In this document: positions 21,557-30,164 of the stretch, piece after piece
How positions within the stretch are numbered: the first letter of the stretch is position 1
Layout of the letters: every line of letters begins with the position of its first letter
DNA from: Cohnella cholangitidis
GTDB lineage: Bacteria; Bacillota; Bacilli; Paenibacillales; Paenibacillaceae
Assembly: GCF_014107495.1 (NCBI RefSeq)
Contig: NZ_CP041969.1
Span: forward strand, 3,893,501-3,957,500
Direction: 5' to 3'
Length of the DNA stretch: 64,000 nt
Translations under genes and position numbers: made by a program
Notes under the pieces: generated by a model
What the model was told of the DNA's origin: nothing
The model's database searches: none
What the model saw: only the letters and a program-made list of their open reading frames with translations

Positions 21557-22459
21557 ATGAAATTCAGTTGGGAAGACAAGGTGCTTCAATCCTTCATTAC
21601 CGTCCTGTTGGTCCTATTAGGCTTCAGCACGTTGTATCCGTTCTGGAACTCGTTGGTTCTTTCCTTCAACGTAGGCTCGGACACGGCGATGGGCGGAGTA
21701 ACCTTCTGGCCGCGCAAGTGGACGTTGGACAATTACGATATCGTGCTTCAAGATACTCGGTTGTTGCGGGCTTTTATGATCTCGGTATTCAGAACCGTCT
21801 TCGGCACGGCGTTGTCCATTTTCTTTACCGCCATGTTCGCGTATGCGTTATCGAAGCGGGGATTGATTTTCAGAAAATACTATATGATCTACTGCATCGT
21901 TACGTTGTATTTCAGCGGCGGATTGATTCCTTCCTTCCTGCTCATCAGGGAACTGGGCCTTATGAATACGTTCTGGGTGATGGTCATTCCGGGGTTCGTC
22001 AGCGTGTGGAACATGATCATCTTTCGGACGTTCTTCCTGGAGCTTCCCGACGGCTTGGAGGAATCCGCGAGAATAGACGGCTGCAGCGATTTCGGTATTT
22101 TCTTCCGGATCGTCGTTCCCATCTCGGGACCGGTCATCGCGACGTTATCGCTGTTCACCGCCGTCGGCCATTGGAATGACTGGTTCGGTCCCAGTATATT
22201 TATTAATCAGGAAAATCTGTTGCCGATCCAGACGGTACTGAAGCAGATTCTGAACTCCAATATCGTAACGGACCAAATGCTGCAGGCAACGGGGGGCAAC
22301 GCGGCGGCGCTCGATGCGCTGAGCAGGTCGCAGACGGTCACGACCAAGAGCTTGACGATGGCGACGATGATGGTGGCTACGCTGCCGATTATTCTCGTAT
22401 ATCCGTTCGTGCAGAAATATTTTGTCAAAGGCGTGTTGGTCGGTTCTTTAAAAGAATAA
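21557..22459 (+). CDS. LplC/YtcP-type ABC sugar permease
   Basis: 300-aa inner-membrane permease with six helices, pairing with the preceding protein. The EAA loop is EESARIDGCSDFGIFFRIVVP. ATG 21557 was chosen; a TTG at 21551 is in frame. The C-terminus (FVQKYFVKGVLVGSLK) is typical of the LplC subgroup. Part of the GH5-linked importer. Confidence 0.93.
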   Translation: MKFSWEDKVLQSFITVLLVLLGFSTLYPFWNSLVLSFNVGSDTAMGGVTFWPRKWTLDNYDIVLQDTRLLRAFMISVFRTVFGTALSIFFTAMFAYALSKRGLIFRKYYMIYCIVTLYFSGGLIPSFLLIRELGLMNTFWVMVIPGFVSVWNMIIFRTFFLELPDGLEESARIDGCSDFGIFFRIVVPISGPVIATLSLFTAVGHWNDWFGPSIFINQENLLPIQTVLKQILNSNIVTDQMLQATGGNAAALDALSRSQTVTTKSLTMATMMVATLPIILVYPFVQKYFVKGVLVGSLKE

Positions 22460-22460
22460 T

Positions 22461-22470
22461 AAAGCGCTTT
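22461..22470 (+). promoter_or_regulatory. cre-core-like palindrome
   Basis: AAAGCGCTTT lies just after the LplC gene and about 60 bases before the binding-protein gene. It matches the cre centre, but the flanking TG/CA bases are missing, so CcpA binding is only a possibility. Confidence 0.25.
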
Positions 22471-22527
22471 GTTCGGTATTCATGTCAAATTAGACTCGCA
22501 AACGAAATGCGGGAGAGGGGATGACGA

Positions 22528-24171
22528 ATGCGCGTTCGAAGAGCATTCAGCTTGATTCTCGTTCTAATGGTTGCGTTTACCGTCATATTGGCAGGCTGCA
22601 GCGGAGGTTCCAACGAACCGGACAATTCCAAGGAAGCGAGCCCGTCGCCTTCGGGCTCCAATACGAAGGAGAATCCGGGTAACGAACTTGAGCCCTACAC
22701 GTTCAGCTTCTACGGCAACTACGATTGGATGACTACGGAGCCTTGGGGCGCCGATCCGACTAGCAAATGGATACAAGAAAACATGAAAATCACGGTGGAA
22801 CCGATTCAATCCGGAGGAGGAGCGGCGTCTAAGCTGAATACGATGATCGCCTCTAACACGTTGCCGGACGTGATGATGATCGATCGAGGCGGGGATGTCG
22901 AACGTCTTCGCGCGGGAGGCCAACTGGTCGCGCTGGACGAATATCTCGATAAATATCCGAATCTTAAGCAGTATGCGGGAGACCGGACGCTCAACATGCT
23001 GCGTTCCGAGGACGGCAAGCTCTATCAATTTCCTAACTGGTATACGTCCAGCGGCAACGGCAACACCGGTTGGATCATCAACACGAAAATTTATAAAGAG
23101 CTGGGAAGCCCTAAGCTGGAGACGTTCGACGATCTGTACGATTATTTGAAGAAGGTTAAGATAACCTATCCCGACGTGGTCCCGTTCGAGACGGGAATCG
23201 GAGGACAGGGAATCGACGTCATGTCGTCCGGATTCGCGGAGTACCACCCGATGAAATACATGTCGTCGAGGTTCGCTACCGACGGAACGCGGCTGATTTC
23301 CATTTTCCAAGACCCGGCATTCCAAGAAACGATGCTGTTCGCGAGCAAGCTGTTCCGGGAGAAATTAATTACTCAAGACGCATTAACGCAAAAGGACGAC
23401 CAAGTGAAGGAGAAGCTGAATACGGGCAGAGTCGCGGTGTTCGCTTTCGGCGATGTGGCTAACTACGGACGCGAAGCGAACAATGCTTGGAAGGCGATTG
23501 ATCCCGAAGGCGGTTACGAGCCGATATGGCCGATTCGCAAGTCGGGGCTGGATAAGGACAAAATCTTCGTCAGCGACTACAATTCGCTAGGTTGGAACGC
23601 TATTGTCATTACGAAGAACGCCAAGGATCCCGAGAGAATATTCGCCTACTTGGATTGGTTGACCGGACCCGAAGGGCAGCGCGTGGCATTCTTCGGACCT
23701 CCCGGATTGTACTGGGACGATTATGACGGGAACGGAGCGCCGATCCCTAACGATACCGCCATCAATACGCCGCAAGCCGAGAAGGACAAACAAAAAATCG
23801 GAGCGTTCGATTGGGTAGGCAATACGACGTTCGTCAACACTTCGAAGGCGGAATACGAGATGAAGCTGCCGGAGAACCAGCGGAATTGGACGACGGAAGC
23901 CCAGAAAAACTTCTTCTGGAAAACTTCGCTGGAGATGACGGAGTTCGTCAATATCGATCCGCTGCCCGATACCGATGAAGGGATAGCCAGAACGATGGTG
24001 AACGACATCTACGTTACCGCTTTTGCCAAAATGCTGTTCGCCAAGGACGATAACGAGGTGCTGTCTCTGATGGAACAGGCGCAACAACATGCCGTCGATG
24101 CCGGATATGATGAGCTTCTGCAATTTTATACCGATAAATGGAACGCAAACAAAGCTATCATACAGAAATAG
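22528..24171 (+). CDS. Extracellular solute-binding lipoprotein (LplA-like)
   Basis: 547-aa sugar-binding lipoprotein. A type II signal peptide ends in the lipobox LAGC (Cys near residue 24), followed by a Ser/Pro/Asn-rich linker to residue 50. The mature domain contains SNTLPDVMMIDRGGD, typical of family 1 binding proteins used with LplB/LplC. It would deliver oligosaccharide released by the GH5 enzyme. It is the largest and probably most strongly expressed member of the importer. A stem-loop follows before the regulator gene. Confidence 0.93.
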   Translation: MRVRRAFSLILVLMVAFTVILAGCSGGSNEPDNSKEASPSPSGSNTKENPGNELEPYTFSFYGNYDWMTTEPWGADPTSKWIQENMKITVEPIQSGGGAASKLNTMIASNTLPDVMMIDRGGDVERLRAGGQLVALDEYLDKYPNLKQYAGDRTLNMLRSEDGKLYQFPNWYTSSGNGNTGWIINTKIYKELGSPKLETFDDLYDYLKKVKITYPDVVPFETGIGGQGIDVMSSGFAEYHPMKYMSSRFATDGTRLISIFQDPAFQETMLFASKLFREKLITQDALTQKDDQVKEKLNTGRVAVFAFGDVANYGREANNAWKAIDPEGGYEPIWPIRKSGLDKDKIFVSDYNSLGWNAIVITKNAKDPERIFAYLDWLTGPEGQRVAFFGPPGLYWDDYDGNGAPIPNDTAINTPQAEKDKQKIGAFDWVGNTTFVNTSKAEYEMKLPENQRNWTTEAQKNFFWKTSLEMTEFVNIDPLPDTDEGIARTMVNDIYVTAFAKMLFAKDDNEVLSLMEQAQQHAVDAGYDELLQFYTDKWNANKAIIQK

Positions 24172-24194
24172 AAAAGAAAATAAACTGGATGGGT

Positions 24195-24223
24195 GAAGAA
24201 GGGCTCCCGAGGGGGCTCTCTTC
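24195..24223 (+). terminator. Imperfect stem-loop between binding protein and regulator
   Basis: GAAGAAGGGCTCCC and GGGGGCTCTCTTC can pair imperfectly around a 3-base loop. No T-run follows. It may lower read-through into the regulator genes. Confidence 0.4.
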
Positions 24224-24250
24224 TCCTATGAAAAGCCGAAGGTGACAGCG

Positions 24251-25816
24251 ATGTACAAATGCGTATTGGCGGACGACGAGCCTCTGGATCTGGAGGGGCT
24301 GCAGCGGTTGATCGATTGGCATTCGCTAGGCATCGAAGTGGTTTTCGCCGCGGGCAGCGGGTTCGCCGCTCTGGAATTTCTGAGACGAGAGAGCGCGGAT
24401 ATTCTGATTACCGACATCAAGATGCCGATCATGTCGGGATTGGAATTAGCGCGGCAAGCGCTCGAATCGCAGCCGCATATCAAGCTGATCTTTATTAGCG
24501 GATTCGAGGACTTTCAATATGCTCAGAAAGCAATCCAACTGAGCGCGTTCGGGTACGTGCTGAAACCGGTCGACGACTCGGAACTGTATGCTTTCCTGCA
24601 GAAGCTGAGATCGCAATTGGACAAAGATAAGGAGAAGCTTGCGTTCGAGCGGTCGATTCCGCTTATTCGCAATAGGCTCATTGCCCGGTGGCTGGAAAAC
24701 GAAGGCGAACCGAACGATTTGGCCGTGTTGCCGGACGGCGGCGAGCGGCAGATCCGGCCGGATTGCAACCGTTCGGCGGTCGTGGAAATCGACGATCTTT
24801 CCTGGAAGCTGAACTCGTATCCGAAGGCGAGGCGGGATGCGGTCTTACGGCGAATCTATGATTATATCGAGAGGCAGTGCGGCAAATACGGGCTGTATCC
24901 GGTGCAAGTGGCTCCCCATCGGTTGGCGATTTTGTTTCGGGATTCGGCGGATTGCGGGGAACCGTTGCCCGTCTTCCGAACGATCTTGTCTGAAGCCGGA
25001 GAATGCATGCCTCTGACGCTTACGATTGCGGTCGGCGAGAGGGCGGCAGGCAGGGGCGAGCTTCCTTCCTCTTATCGGTCGGCCGTAGACGCGCTTTCCC
25101 TGAAATGGTTCGTCGGCAAGAACAGATTGATCTGCTCCGGGGAATCCAATCACTATATGGCCACGGAAGCCCGCAATCTCAACGAAGTGCTGGAAGAGTT
25201 ATTCGATGCGATGAACGGTTACGAACTGGTTCGCATCGACGATATTCTGCAATTGCTGTTCGGTATCGCCCGCGGCATGGAAGAGAAGCTGCAGGTCCAT
25301 CATTTTTCCTTCTATCTGATCGCCAGATTGGAGCAGTACTTGGCGTCCAAGGGAGAGAACTTCTATGCTTTGCTCGACATCGAACTATCCCATCTTGACG
25401 TGTTGTACCGGTTCGAGACGATCGCCGACATCCAGTCCTGGCTCCGGCGGCGGCTGTTCGAAATTTCGGAGAAGCTGAACGGGAAGAAGCTAGGGAAAAA
25501 CCGCAAACTCGTGGAAGAAATGATGAAATACGTAGAAGAGCGGCTCGGAGATTCGTTCACGTTAAAGGACGTAGCCCATACCTTTTCCTTCAGCCCCAAT
25601 TATCTCGGTTTTTTATTCAAAGAAGAGACCGGGGAAAATTTCAGCGATTACGTCATTCGCCAACGGTTGAATCAAGCGAAGGAGCTGTTGCGCGATCCGA
25701 AGCGCAAAATTTACGAGGTGGCCAGCGAGATCGGTTATAAAAACTTTACCGTGTTTAACCGGCAATTCCGCAAACTATTCGGCATCGCTCCGGGCGATTA
25801 TCGCAAACGGATCTAG
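24251..25816 (+). CDS. YesN-type response regulator (receiver + AraC HTH)
   Basis: 521-aa regulator with receiver domain at 1-120 (Asp8/Asp9, phospho-acceptor Asp55 in LITDIKMP, Lys in LKPVDD). A long middle region runs from about 140 to 400, and an AraC helix-turn-helix pair occupies about 425-520 (VAHTFSFSPNYLGFLF, VASEIGYKNFTVFNRQFRK). ATG 24251 is preferred over an in-frame GTG at 24242 because GAAGGTGA is 6-7 bases before it. Paired with the kinase that follows, it should control the GH5 and importer genes. Confidence 0.93.
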   Translation: MYKCVLADDEPLDLEGLQRLIDWHSLGIEVVFAAGSGFAALEFLRRESADILITDIKMPIMSGLELARQALESQPHIKLIFISGFEDFQYAQKAIQLSAFGYVLKPVDDSELYAFLQKLRSQLDKDKEKLAFERSIPLIRNRLIARWLENEGEPNDLAVLPDGGERQIRPDCNRSAVVEIDDLSWKLNSYPKARRDAVLRRIYDYIERQCGKYGLYPVQVAPHRLAILFRDSADCGEPLPVFRTILSEAGECMPLTLTIAVGERAAGRGELPSSYRSAVDALSLKWFVGKNRLICSGESNHYMATEARNLNEVLEELFDAMNGYELVRIDDILQLLFGIARGMEEKLQVHHFSFYLIARLEQYLASKGENFYALLDIELSHLDVLYRFETIADIQSWLRRRLFEISEKLNGKKLGKNRKLVEEMMKYVEERLGDSFTLKDVAHTFSFSPNYLGFLFKEETGENFSDYVIRQRLNQAKELLRDPKRKIYEVASEIGYKNFTVFNRQFRKLFGIAPGDYRKRI

Positions 25817-25837
25817 AGGTGAGGCAAGCTGAAGCGA

Positions 25838-27610
25838 TTGTTATCGTTCGAGCGATTGTCGTTCAAGCGGGTGGATTCGGTTTCTTTCGGCGTTAAGCTG
25901 CTTGTCTCTTACATGCTGCTCGCGATGGTGCCGGTTATCATAACCGGTTTTTTTGCCTATCGGAATTCGGTCCAATCCGTTCGCGATCATACCCGCGACA
26001 ATATTCAGGGTACTCTTCTGCAAATGCGGAACAACATCGCCTACAAAATGGAGGACGTTAAGCGAGTATCCGCTCTGGTGACTTCCGATCAGAGCCTTCA
26101 ACGGCTGCTGAGCCGCAAGCACGATGCTTGGAGCGGCTTCGAGGCGATCACGAGATATTTGGATCCGTCGCTTCGCAACGCGGTGAATTCGAGCGCGAAT
26201 GCGATTCAGCTATCGATCTACTTGGATAACGACAGCGTGCCGGAGGTTTACGACGTTGCGGAAGACGGAGTCGATCCGCTTAGCATGCCAAGAAACTATA
26301 AGGTGCTTCATGCCGTCCGGCTTGACCAAGAGCCGTGGTATTCGGAGGAGTTTTTCCAGAGCGGGCAATACGACGAAACGATTGTCTGGAAACAGGTAGG
26401 AACGGATGAAAAATACAATAACCTATCGACGTTCGGCAAGTTCTTCGACTTGCAGAAGCTGAAGAAAATAGGGGTCGTGAAAGTAACGGTCAAGATCGAC
26501 CGGCTGCTTACCGAGGTGCAGCATTCGAGAATCGGCGAGCGATCTTCCCTATTCGTCATAGACGGTGCCGGGCGTACGATCTATTCTTCTAGCGGAAGCG
26601 AATCCCCGGTCATCGCGTCGGGCTCCGAGGCCGACGATTCTCGGCTCGTTATCCGCGAACCGATCTCCGGATTGGACTGGACGCTAGTCGCTATTATTCC
26701 CCGCGAAGTATTCGTCCGCGACGCGAGCCGCATGACCAATCTGACGCTGCTTATTCTCTCGGTCAATGTGCTTATTATTTTGTTCCTTAGTTATTTCGTT
26801 TCGAAGTATTTCATGAGACGGGTGAGCAAGCTGGTCCATTCGTTGCAGGCGTTCATGGACGGCGACTTATCGAAGAGGATCCGCTATACGGGGAAAGACG
26901 AGTTTGCCAGCATATCGAACGCCTTCAACAACATGGGCGAGAGCATCGAGCGATTGATCCGGCAAAACTATGAGGCCAACCTGCTGAAAAAAGAGGCGGA
27001 GCTGTCCACTCTTCAGGCGCAGATCAACCCCCATTTTCTGTACAATACGCTGTCTTCGATCGGCAGGCTGGCCAAATTCGGAGAAACCGAGAAATTGAAC
27101 AGGATGGTCATCGAGCTGTCCAAATTTTATCGGCTGGCGCTTAATCAAGGCAGAACGGTCGTTACGGTCGAGCAGGAGCTTGACCATACGCGTACTTATA
27201 TCGAGATCCAGAAAATCAAATACGGGGACAAGCTGCAAGTGTACTACGATATCGAACCTTCCGTGTATCCCTACGAAACGGTCAAAATCGTCGTGCAGCC
27301 TTTCGTCGAAAACGCGCTCGAGCATGCCTGGTACGGGGAACGGATCGCTATCCGCATCGTAGCCGAGTTAATGAACGATACGGTCGTCATTCGGATTATC
27401 GATAATGGCGTCGGCATGAGCCGTAATACGCTGGAGCAATTGATGAACAGGGACGGCATCCGAATCGGTTACGGGATACGGAACGTGGACGAAAGAATTC
27501 GTCTGCATTACGGGGAGAGCTACGGCGTCGATCTGCATAGCCGGCCGGGAATCGGGACGACCGCCGTCATTACGATTCCGCGCTGTCCCTCGCCTGCGCC
27601 GATGCCGTAA
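25838..27610 (+). CDS. YesM-type sensor histidine kinase
   Basis: 590-aa two-helix membrane kinase. The first helix is at about 23-42 (LLVSYMLLAMVPVIITGFF), an extracellular dCache-like region extends to about 300, the second helix is near 305-325, then HAMP. Phospho-acceptor His399 is in NPHFLYNTLSS. N box is VVQPFVENALEHAW and G boxes are DNGVGM and GYGIRNV. The annotated start is TTG 25838, but a CTG at 25829 sits 9 bases after GAGGTGA and may be the real initiator. Probably senses the oligosaccharide carried by the neighbouring importer. Confidence 0.93.
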   Translation: MLSFERLSFKRVDSVSFGVKLLVSYMLLAMVPVIITGFFAYRNSVQSVRDHTRDNIQGTLLQMRNNIAYKMEDVKRVSALVTSDQSLQRLLSRKHDAWSGFEAITRYLDPSLRNAVNSSANAIQLSIYLDNDSVPEVYDVAEDGVDPLSMPRNYKVLHAVRLDQEPWYSEEFFQSGQYDETIVWKQVGTDEKYNNLSTFGKFFDLQKLKKIGVVKVTVKIDRLLTEVQHSRIGERSSLFVIDGAGRTIYSSSGSESPVIASGSEADDSRLVIREPISGLDWTLVAIIPREVFVRDASRMTNLTLLILSVNVLIILFLSYFVSKYFMRRVSKLVHSLQAFMDGDLSKRIRYTGKDEFASISNAFNNMGESIERLIRQNYEANLLKKEAELSTLQAQINPHFLYNTLSSIGRLAKFGETEKLNRMVIELSKFYRLALNQGRTVVTVEQELDHTRTYIEIQKIKYGDKLQVYYDIEPSVYPYETVKIVVQPFVENALEHAWYGERIAIRIVAELMNDTVVIRIIDNGVGMSRNTLEQLMNRDGIRIGYGIRNVDERIRLHYGESYGVDLHSRPGIGTTAVITIPRCPSPAPMP

Positions 27611-27690
27611 CGTTCGGTTCTCGAATGACGCGCGGCAGGGGTGGAGTAGAGCTTGCGCACATTTACCAAGAGACTTGTTCCGATAGCCGA

Positions 27691-27915
27691 TAGCGGCACG
27701 CCGTGCCGCTATATTGGTAAAATCCGGATCGTATGTCTATCTAACGGCACGCCGTGCCGCTATTTTGATGAAACTTGGATCGTATGTCCAATTAACGGCA
27801 CGCCGTGCCGCTATATTGGTATAAACCGGACCGTATGTCCAATTAACGGCACGCCGTGCCGCTATTTTGATGAAACTTGGATCGTATGTCCATTTAACGG
27901 CACGCCGTGCCGTTA
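27691..27915 (+). repeat. Five 21-bp palindromes at exact 51-bp intervals
   Basis: Copies occupy 27691-27711, 27742-27762, 27793-27813, 27844-27864 and 27895-27915. Each has the core CGGCACG-C-CGTGCCG flanked by TAR/YTA-type ends; the first and last are perfect palindromes. The four 30-base spacers alternate between two related types (1 like 3, 2 like 4). The array fills most of the 414-base gap between the YesM kinase and the OmpR-type regulator; the rest of the gap shows nothing. A frame stays open through it only because 51 is divisible by three. Related copies occur at 56165-56349. Confidence 0.9.
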
Positions 27916-28024
27916 TACGTGACCGCTACAAGGAAACACATTCTCCTCATCGAGGAGCCCTGTGATATACTGGAGCCAAAATATCGCGGAAGCCGTTCTG
28001 AGGTAACGGAAGAGGAGATCAAGC

Positions 28025-28708
28025 ATGAGAATACATATCGTAGTGGCGGATGACGATCCTTCGATCCGGGAATTGCTTCGGCTCGTGTTGAGCAAAGAAG
28101 GTTATGTCGTGCTCGAAGCCGAGGATGGGGCGCAGGCCTCTCGGATATGCGAGAACGAGCAGGTTCATCTGGCGATCGTCGATGTGATGATGCCCGGAGT
28201 GGACGGGCTTGAGCTATGCCGCGAAATTCGGGAGCATTACGATATTCCCGTGATCATGCTGACCGCGAAGGGACAGCTTGAAGATAAAGAGCAAGGCTAT
28301 TTGGCCGGAACGGACGACTACATGGTTAAGCCGTTCGAGCCGAAGGAATTGCTGTTTCGAATCAAAGCGCTGCTGCGGAGATACCGGCTGGTCTCGTCCG
28401 AAGTCATCAGGCTGGGCAACGTGAGCATCGACCGGAAAGGATACGAGATCCGAATAGGCGAGGAGCAGATCACGATCCCTTTGCGCGAATTCGAACTATT
28501 GGCGCAGCTCGCGAGCCAGCCTGGGCGAATCTACACCCGCGAGCAATTGATCCGATTGATCTGGGGCGCGGACTACGATGGCGATAGCCGCACGGTAGAC
28601 GTTCATGTCAAACGGTTGCGAGAGAGGTTCGCCGATCGGCAAGCCGACTTCGTGATTACGACGATTCGCGGATTGGGCTACAAGCTCGAAGCGAGGGACG
28701 AGACATGA
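28025..28708 (+). CDS. OmpR/PhoB-type response regulator
   Basis: 227-aa regulator. Receiver domain 1-118 has the acidic DDD cluster near residue 9, phospho-acceptor Asp53 (IVDVMMPG) and Lys in MVKPFEP. The winged-helix DNA-binding domain at about 130-225 contains TREQLIRLIWG and RTVDVHVKRLRERF. AGAGGAG precedes the ATG. ATGA overlap couples it to its kinase. Probably regulates the MMPL transporter that follows. Confidence 0.93.
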   Translation: MRIHIVVADDDPSIRELLRLVLSKEGYVVLEAEDGAQASRICENEQVHLAIVDVMMPGVDGLELCREIREHYDIPVIMLTAKGQLEDKEQGYLAGTDDYMVKPFEPKELLFRIKALLRRYRLVSSEVIRLGNVSIDRKGYEIRIGEEQITIPLREFELLAQLASQPGRIYTREQLIRLIWGADYDGDSRTVDVHVKRLRERFADRQADFVITTIRGLGYKLEARDET

Positions 28709-30093
28709 AGACGTTGTACGTGCGGATCGTCCTGACGTTCATGGTCGTCGCTCTCTTAAGCGGAGTGGTCGGGGTCGTACTGACGAGCTTATATTATCAG
28801 GAGAAAATCAAGACGAACAACGAGGATAAAATATTGGCGATGGGCCAGAGCATTGGCGCGCTGTACGGGCAGGATTCCGAAGTCAACCTGGATACTTACT
28901 TAACGGGAATCGCGGCGTTAGGCTTTCAAATCTACGCCGTCGACGAGAGCATGAACGGTAAAATGTTCGGGGGTCCGTTCAAGCACGGAAAGCTGAGCGA
29001 CGAGGAAGTTCAAACCGTATTAGACGGCGGAATCTACCATGGCATGAAGGAAGAGAACAATCGACTGGAGATCTTCTCCTTGTTCGAGAACAGCGTTCGC
29101 AATACCGTCGGAATTCCTCTGTCAACGACAAACGGACCGAATGCCTTGTTCATCCGGCCCGACTTGGAAAAGCAAATCGGGGAAATTCGTATTATCGTTG
29201 CCGTCCTCCTCGGATTCACTTTTGTCACGAGCTTGATTCTAATCGTCATTCTGACGCGATTCATCGTCAAGCCGTTGCAAGTGCTGAAAAAGGCAACGCA
29301 GCAAATCGGCAAAGGAAACTTCAACGTCGGTTTGGAGAAGTCCCGGAACCGAAAAGACGAGTTCGGCGACTTGGCGGACCATTTCGCGCGAATGGCGGAG
29401 TCGATCCAGCGGCTCGATCGAATGAGGCAAGAATTCGTCGCGAACGTGTCGCATGAATTTCAGAGCCCTTTAACGTCCATTCAAGGGTTCGCCCGCGCCG
29501 TGCTGGACAAGCAAGTAACCGCCGAGCAGTCCGAGAGGTATTGGACGATCGTCGAGCAGGAAAGCAAGCGCCTATCTTCCTTAAGCAAACAGCTTCTTAA
29601 GCTCGCCGCGCTAGATAAGGAAGACCAGCGTCTGCAAATGACGACTTTCCGTTTGGACGAACAAATCCGCGAGATCATCATTATGCTGGAATGGCAATGG
29701 ACGGAGAAAAGGTTGAACCTCGAGCTGGAGCTGCCCGAAGCGACGATCGCGGCGGATGCCCCTTTGCTCTACGAAGTATGGCTGAATCTGATTTCAAACG
29801 CGATTTATTTTACGCCTTCCGGCGGTACGATCGGCGTGGAGATTACAGACTGCGGCGCTGTCGGCATGGAGATCGAGTTCCGCGATTCCGGCGTCGGGAT
29901 ACCCGCGTCGGAGATTCCTTATATTTTCGAGAGATTCCACAAAGCGGACAAAGCTAGAAATCGTACCTCTTCGGGCAGCGGCCTAGGCTTATCCATCGTT
30001 CACAAAATCATCTCGCTTCATGGGGGAACGATCGAAGTCCAAAGCGAGGTTGGCAAGGGGACTCTGTTTACCGTCCGTATCCCCCGATTGTAA
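28705..30093 (+). CDS. Sensor histidine kinase (HAMP-HisKA-HATPase)
   Basis: 462-aa membrane kinase with helices at about 7-29 and 160-182 flanking an outer domain of about 130 residues, then HAMP, HisKA with His250 in VSHEFQSPLTSIQGF, and HATPase (N box LISNAIYF, G1 DSGVGI, G2 SGSGLGLSIV). Its start overlaps the regulator stop (ATGA). The signal is unknown. With an MMPL exporter immediately downstream, it may sense envelope stress or a hydrophobic compound. Confidence 0.93.
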   Translation: MKTLYVRIVLTFMVVALLSGVVGVVLTSLYYQEKIKTNNEDKILAMGQSIGALYGQDSEVNLDTYLTGIAALGFQIYAVDESMNGKMFGGPFKHGKLSDEEVQTVLDGGIYHGMKEENNRLEIFSLFENSVRNTVGIPLSTTNGPNALFIRPDLEKQIGEIRIIVAVLLGFTFVTSLILIVILTRFIVKPLQVLKKATQQIGKGNFNVGLEKSRNRKDEFGDLADHFARMAESIQRLDRMRQEFVANVSHEFQSPLTSIQGFARAVLDKQVTAEQSERYWTIVEQESKRLSSLSKQLLKLAALDKEDQRLQMTTFRLDEQIREIIIMLEWQWTEKRLNLELELPEATIAADAPLLYEVWLNLISNAIYFTPSGGTIGVEITDCGAVGMEIEFRDSGVGIPASEIPYIFERFHKADKARNRTSSGSGLGLSIVHKIISLHGGTIEVQSEVGKGTLFTVRIPRL

Positions 30094-30108
30094 TGCTCCG
30101 TTCATCGT

Positions 30109-30148
30109 CCGTTCATTCGCCTGTTCGATAATTCAGGTGAACGAACGG
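30109..30148 (+). promoter_or_regulatory. 15-bp inverted repeat before the MMPL gene
   Basis: CCGTTCATTCGCCTG and CAGGTGAACGAACGG pair with two mismatches around a 10-base centre, ending just before the AGGAGG of the MMPL gene. It could be an operator for the adjacent regulator or a weak attenuator. There is no T-run. Confidence 0.45.
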
Positions 30149-30164
30149 ACAGGAGGTCGAGAGT

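Noticed and set aside
27691..27915. Possible CRISPR array (regular repeats and 30-base spacers)
   Set aside because: The spacers are related to one another in an alternating pattern and the 21-bp repeats are full palindromes. No cas genes are in the window.
27653..27922. 89-codon frame through the palindrome array
   Set aside because: It stays open only because the 51-bp period is divisible by three. Its translation is a repeat artefact with NGTPCRY units and no ribosome site.
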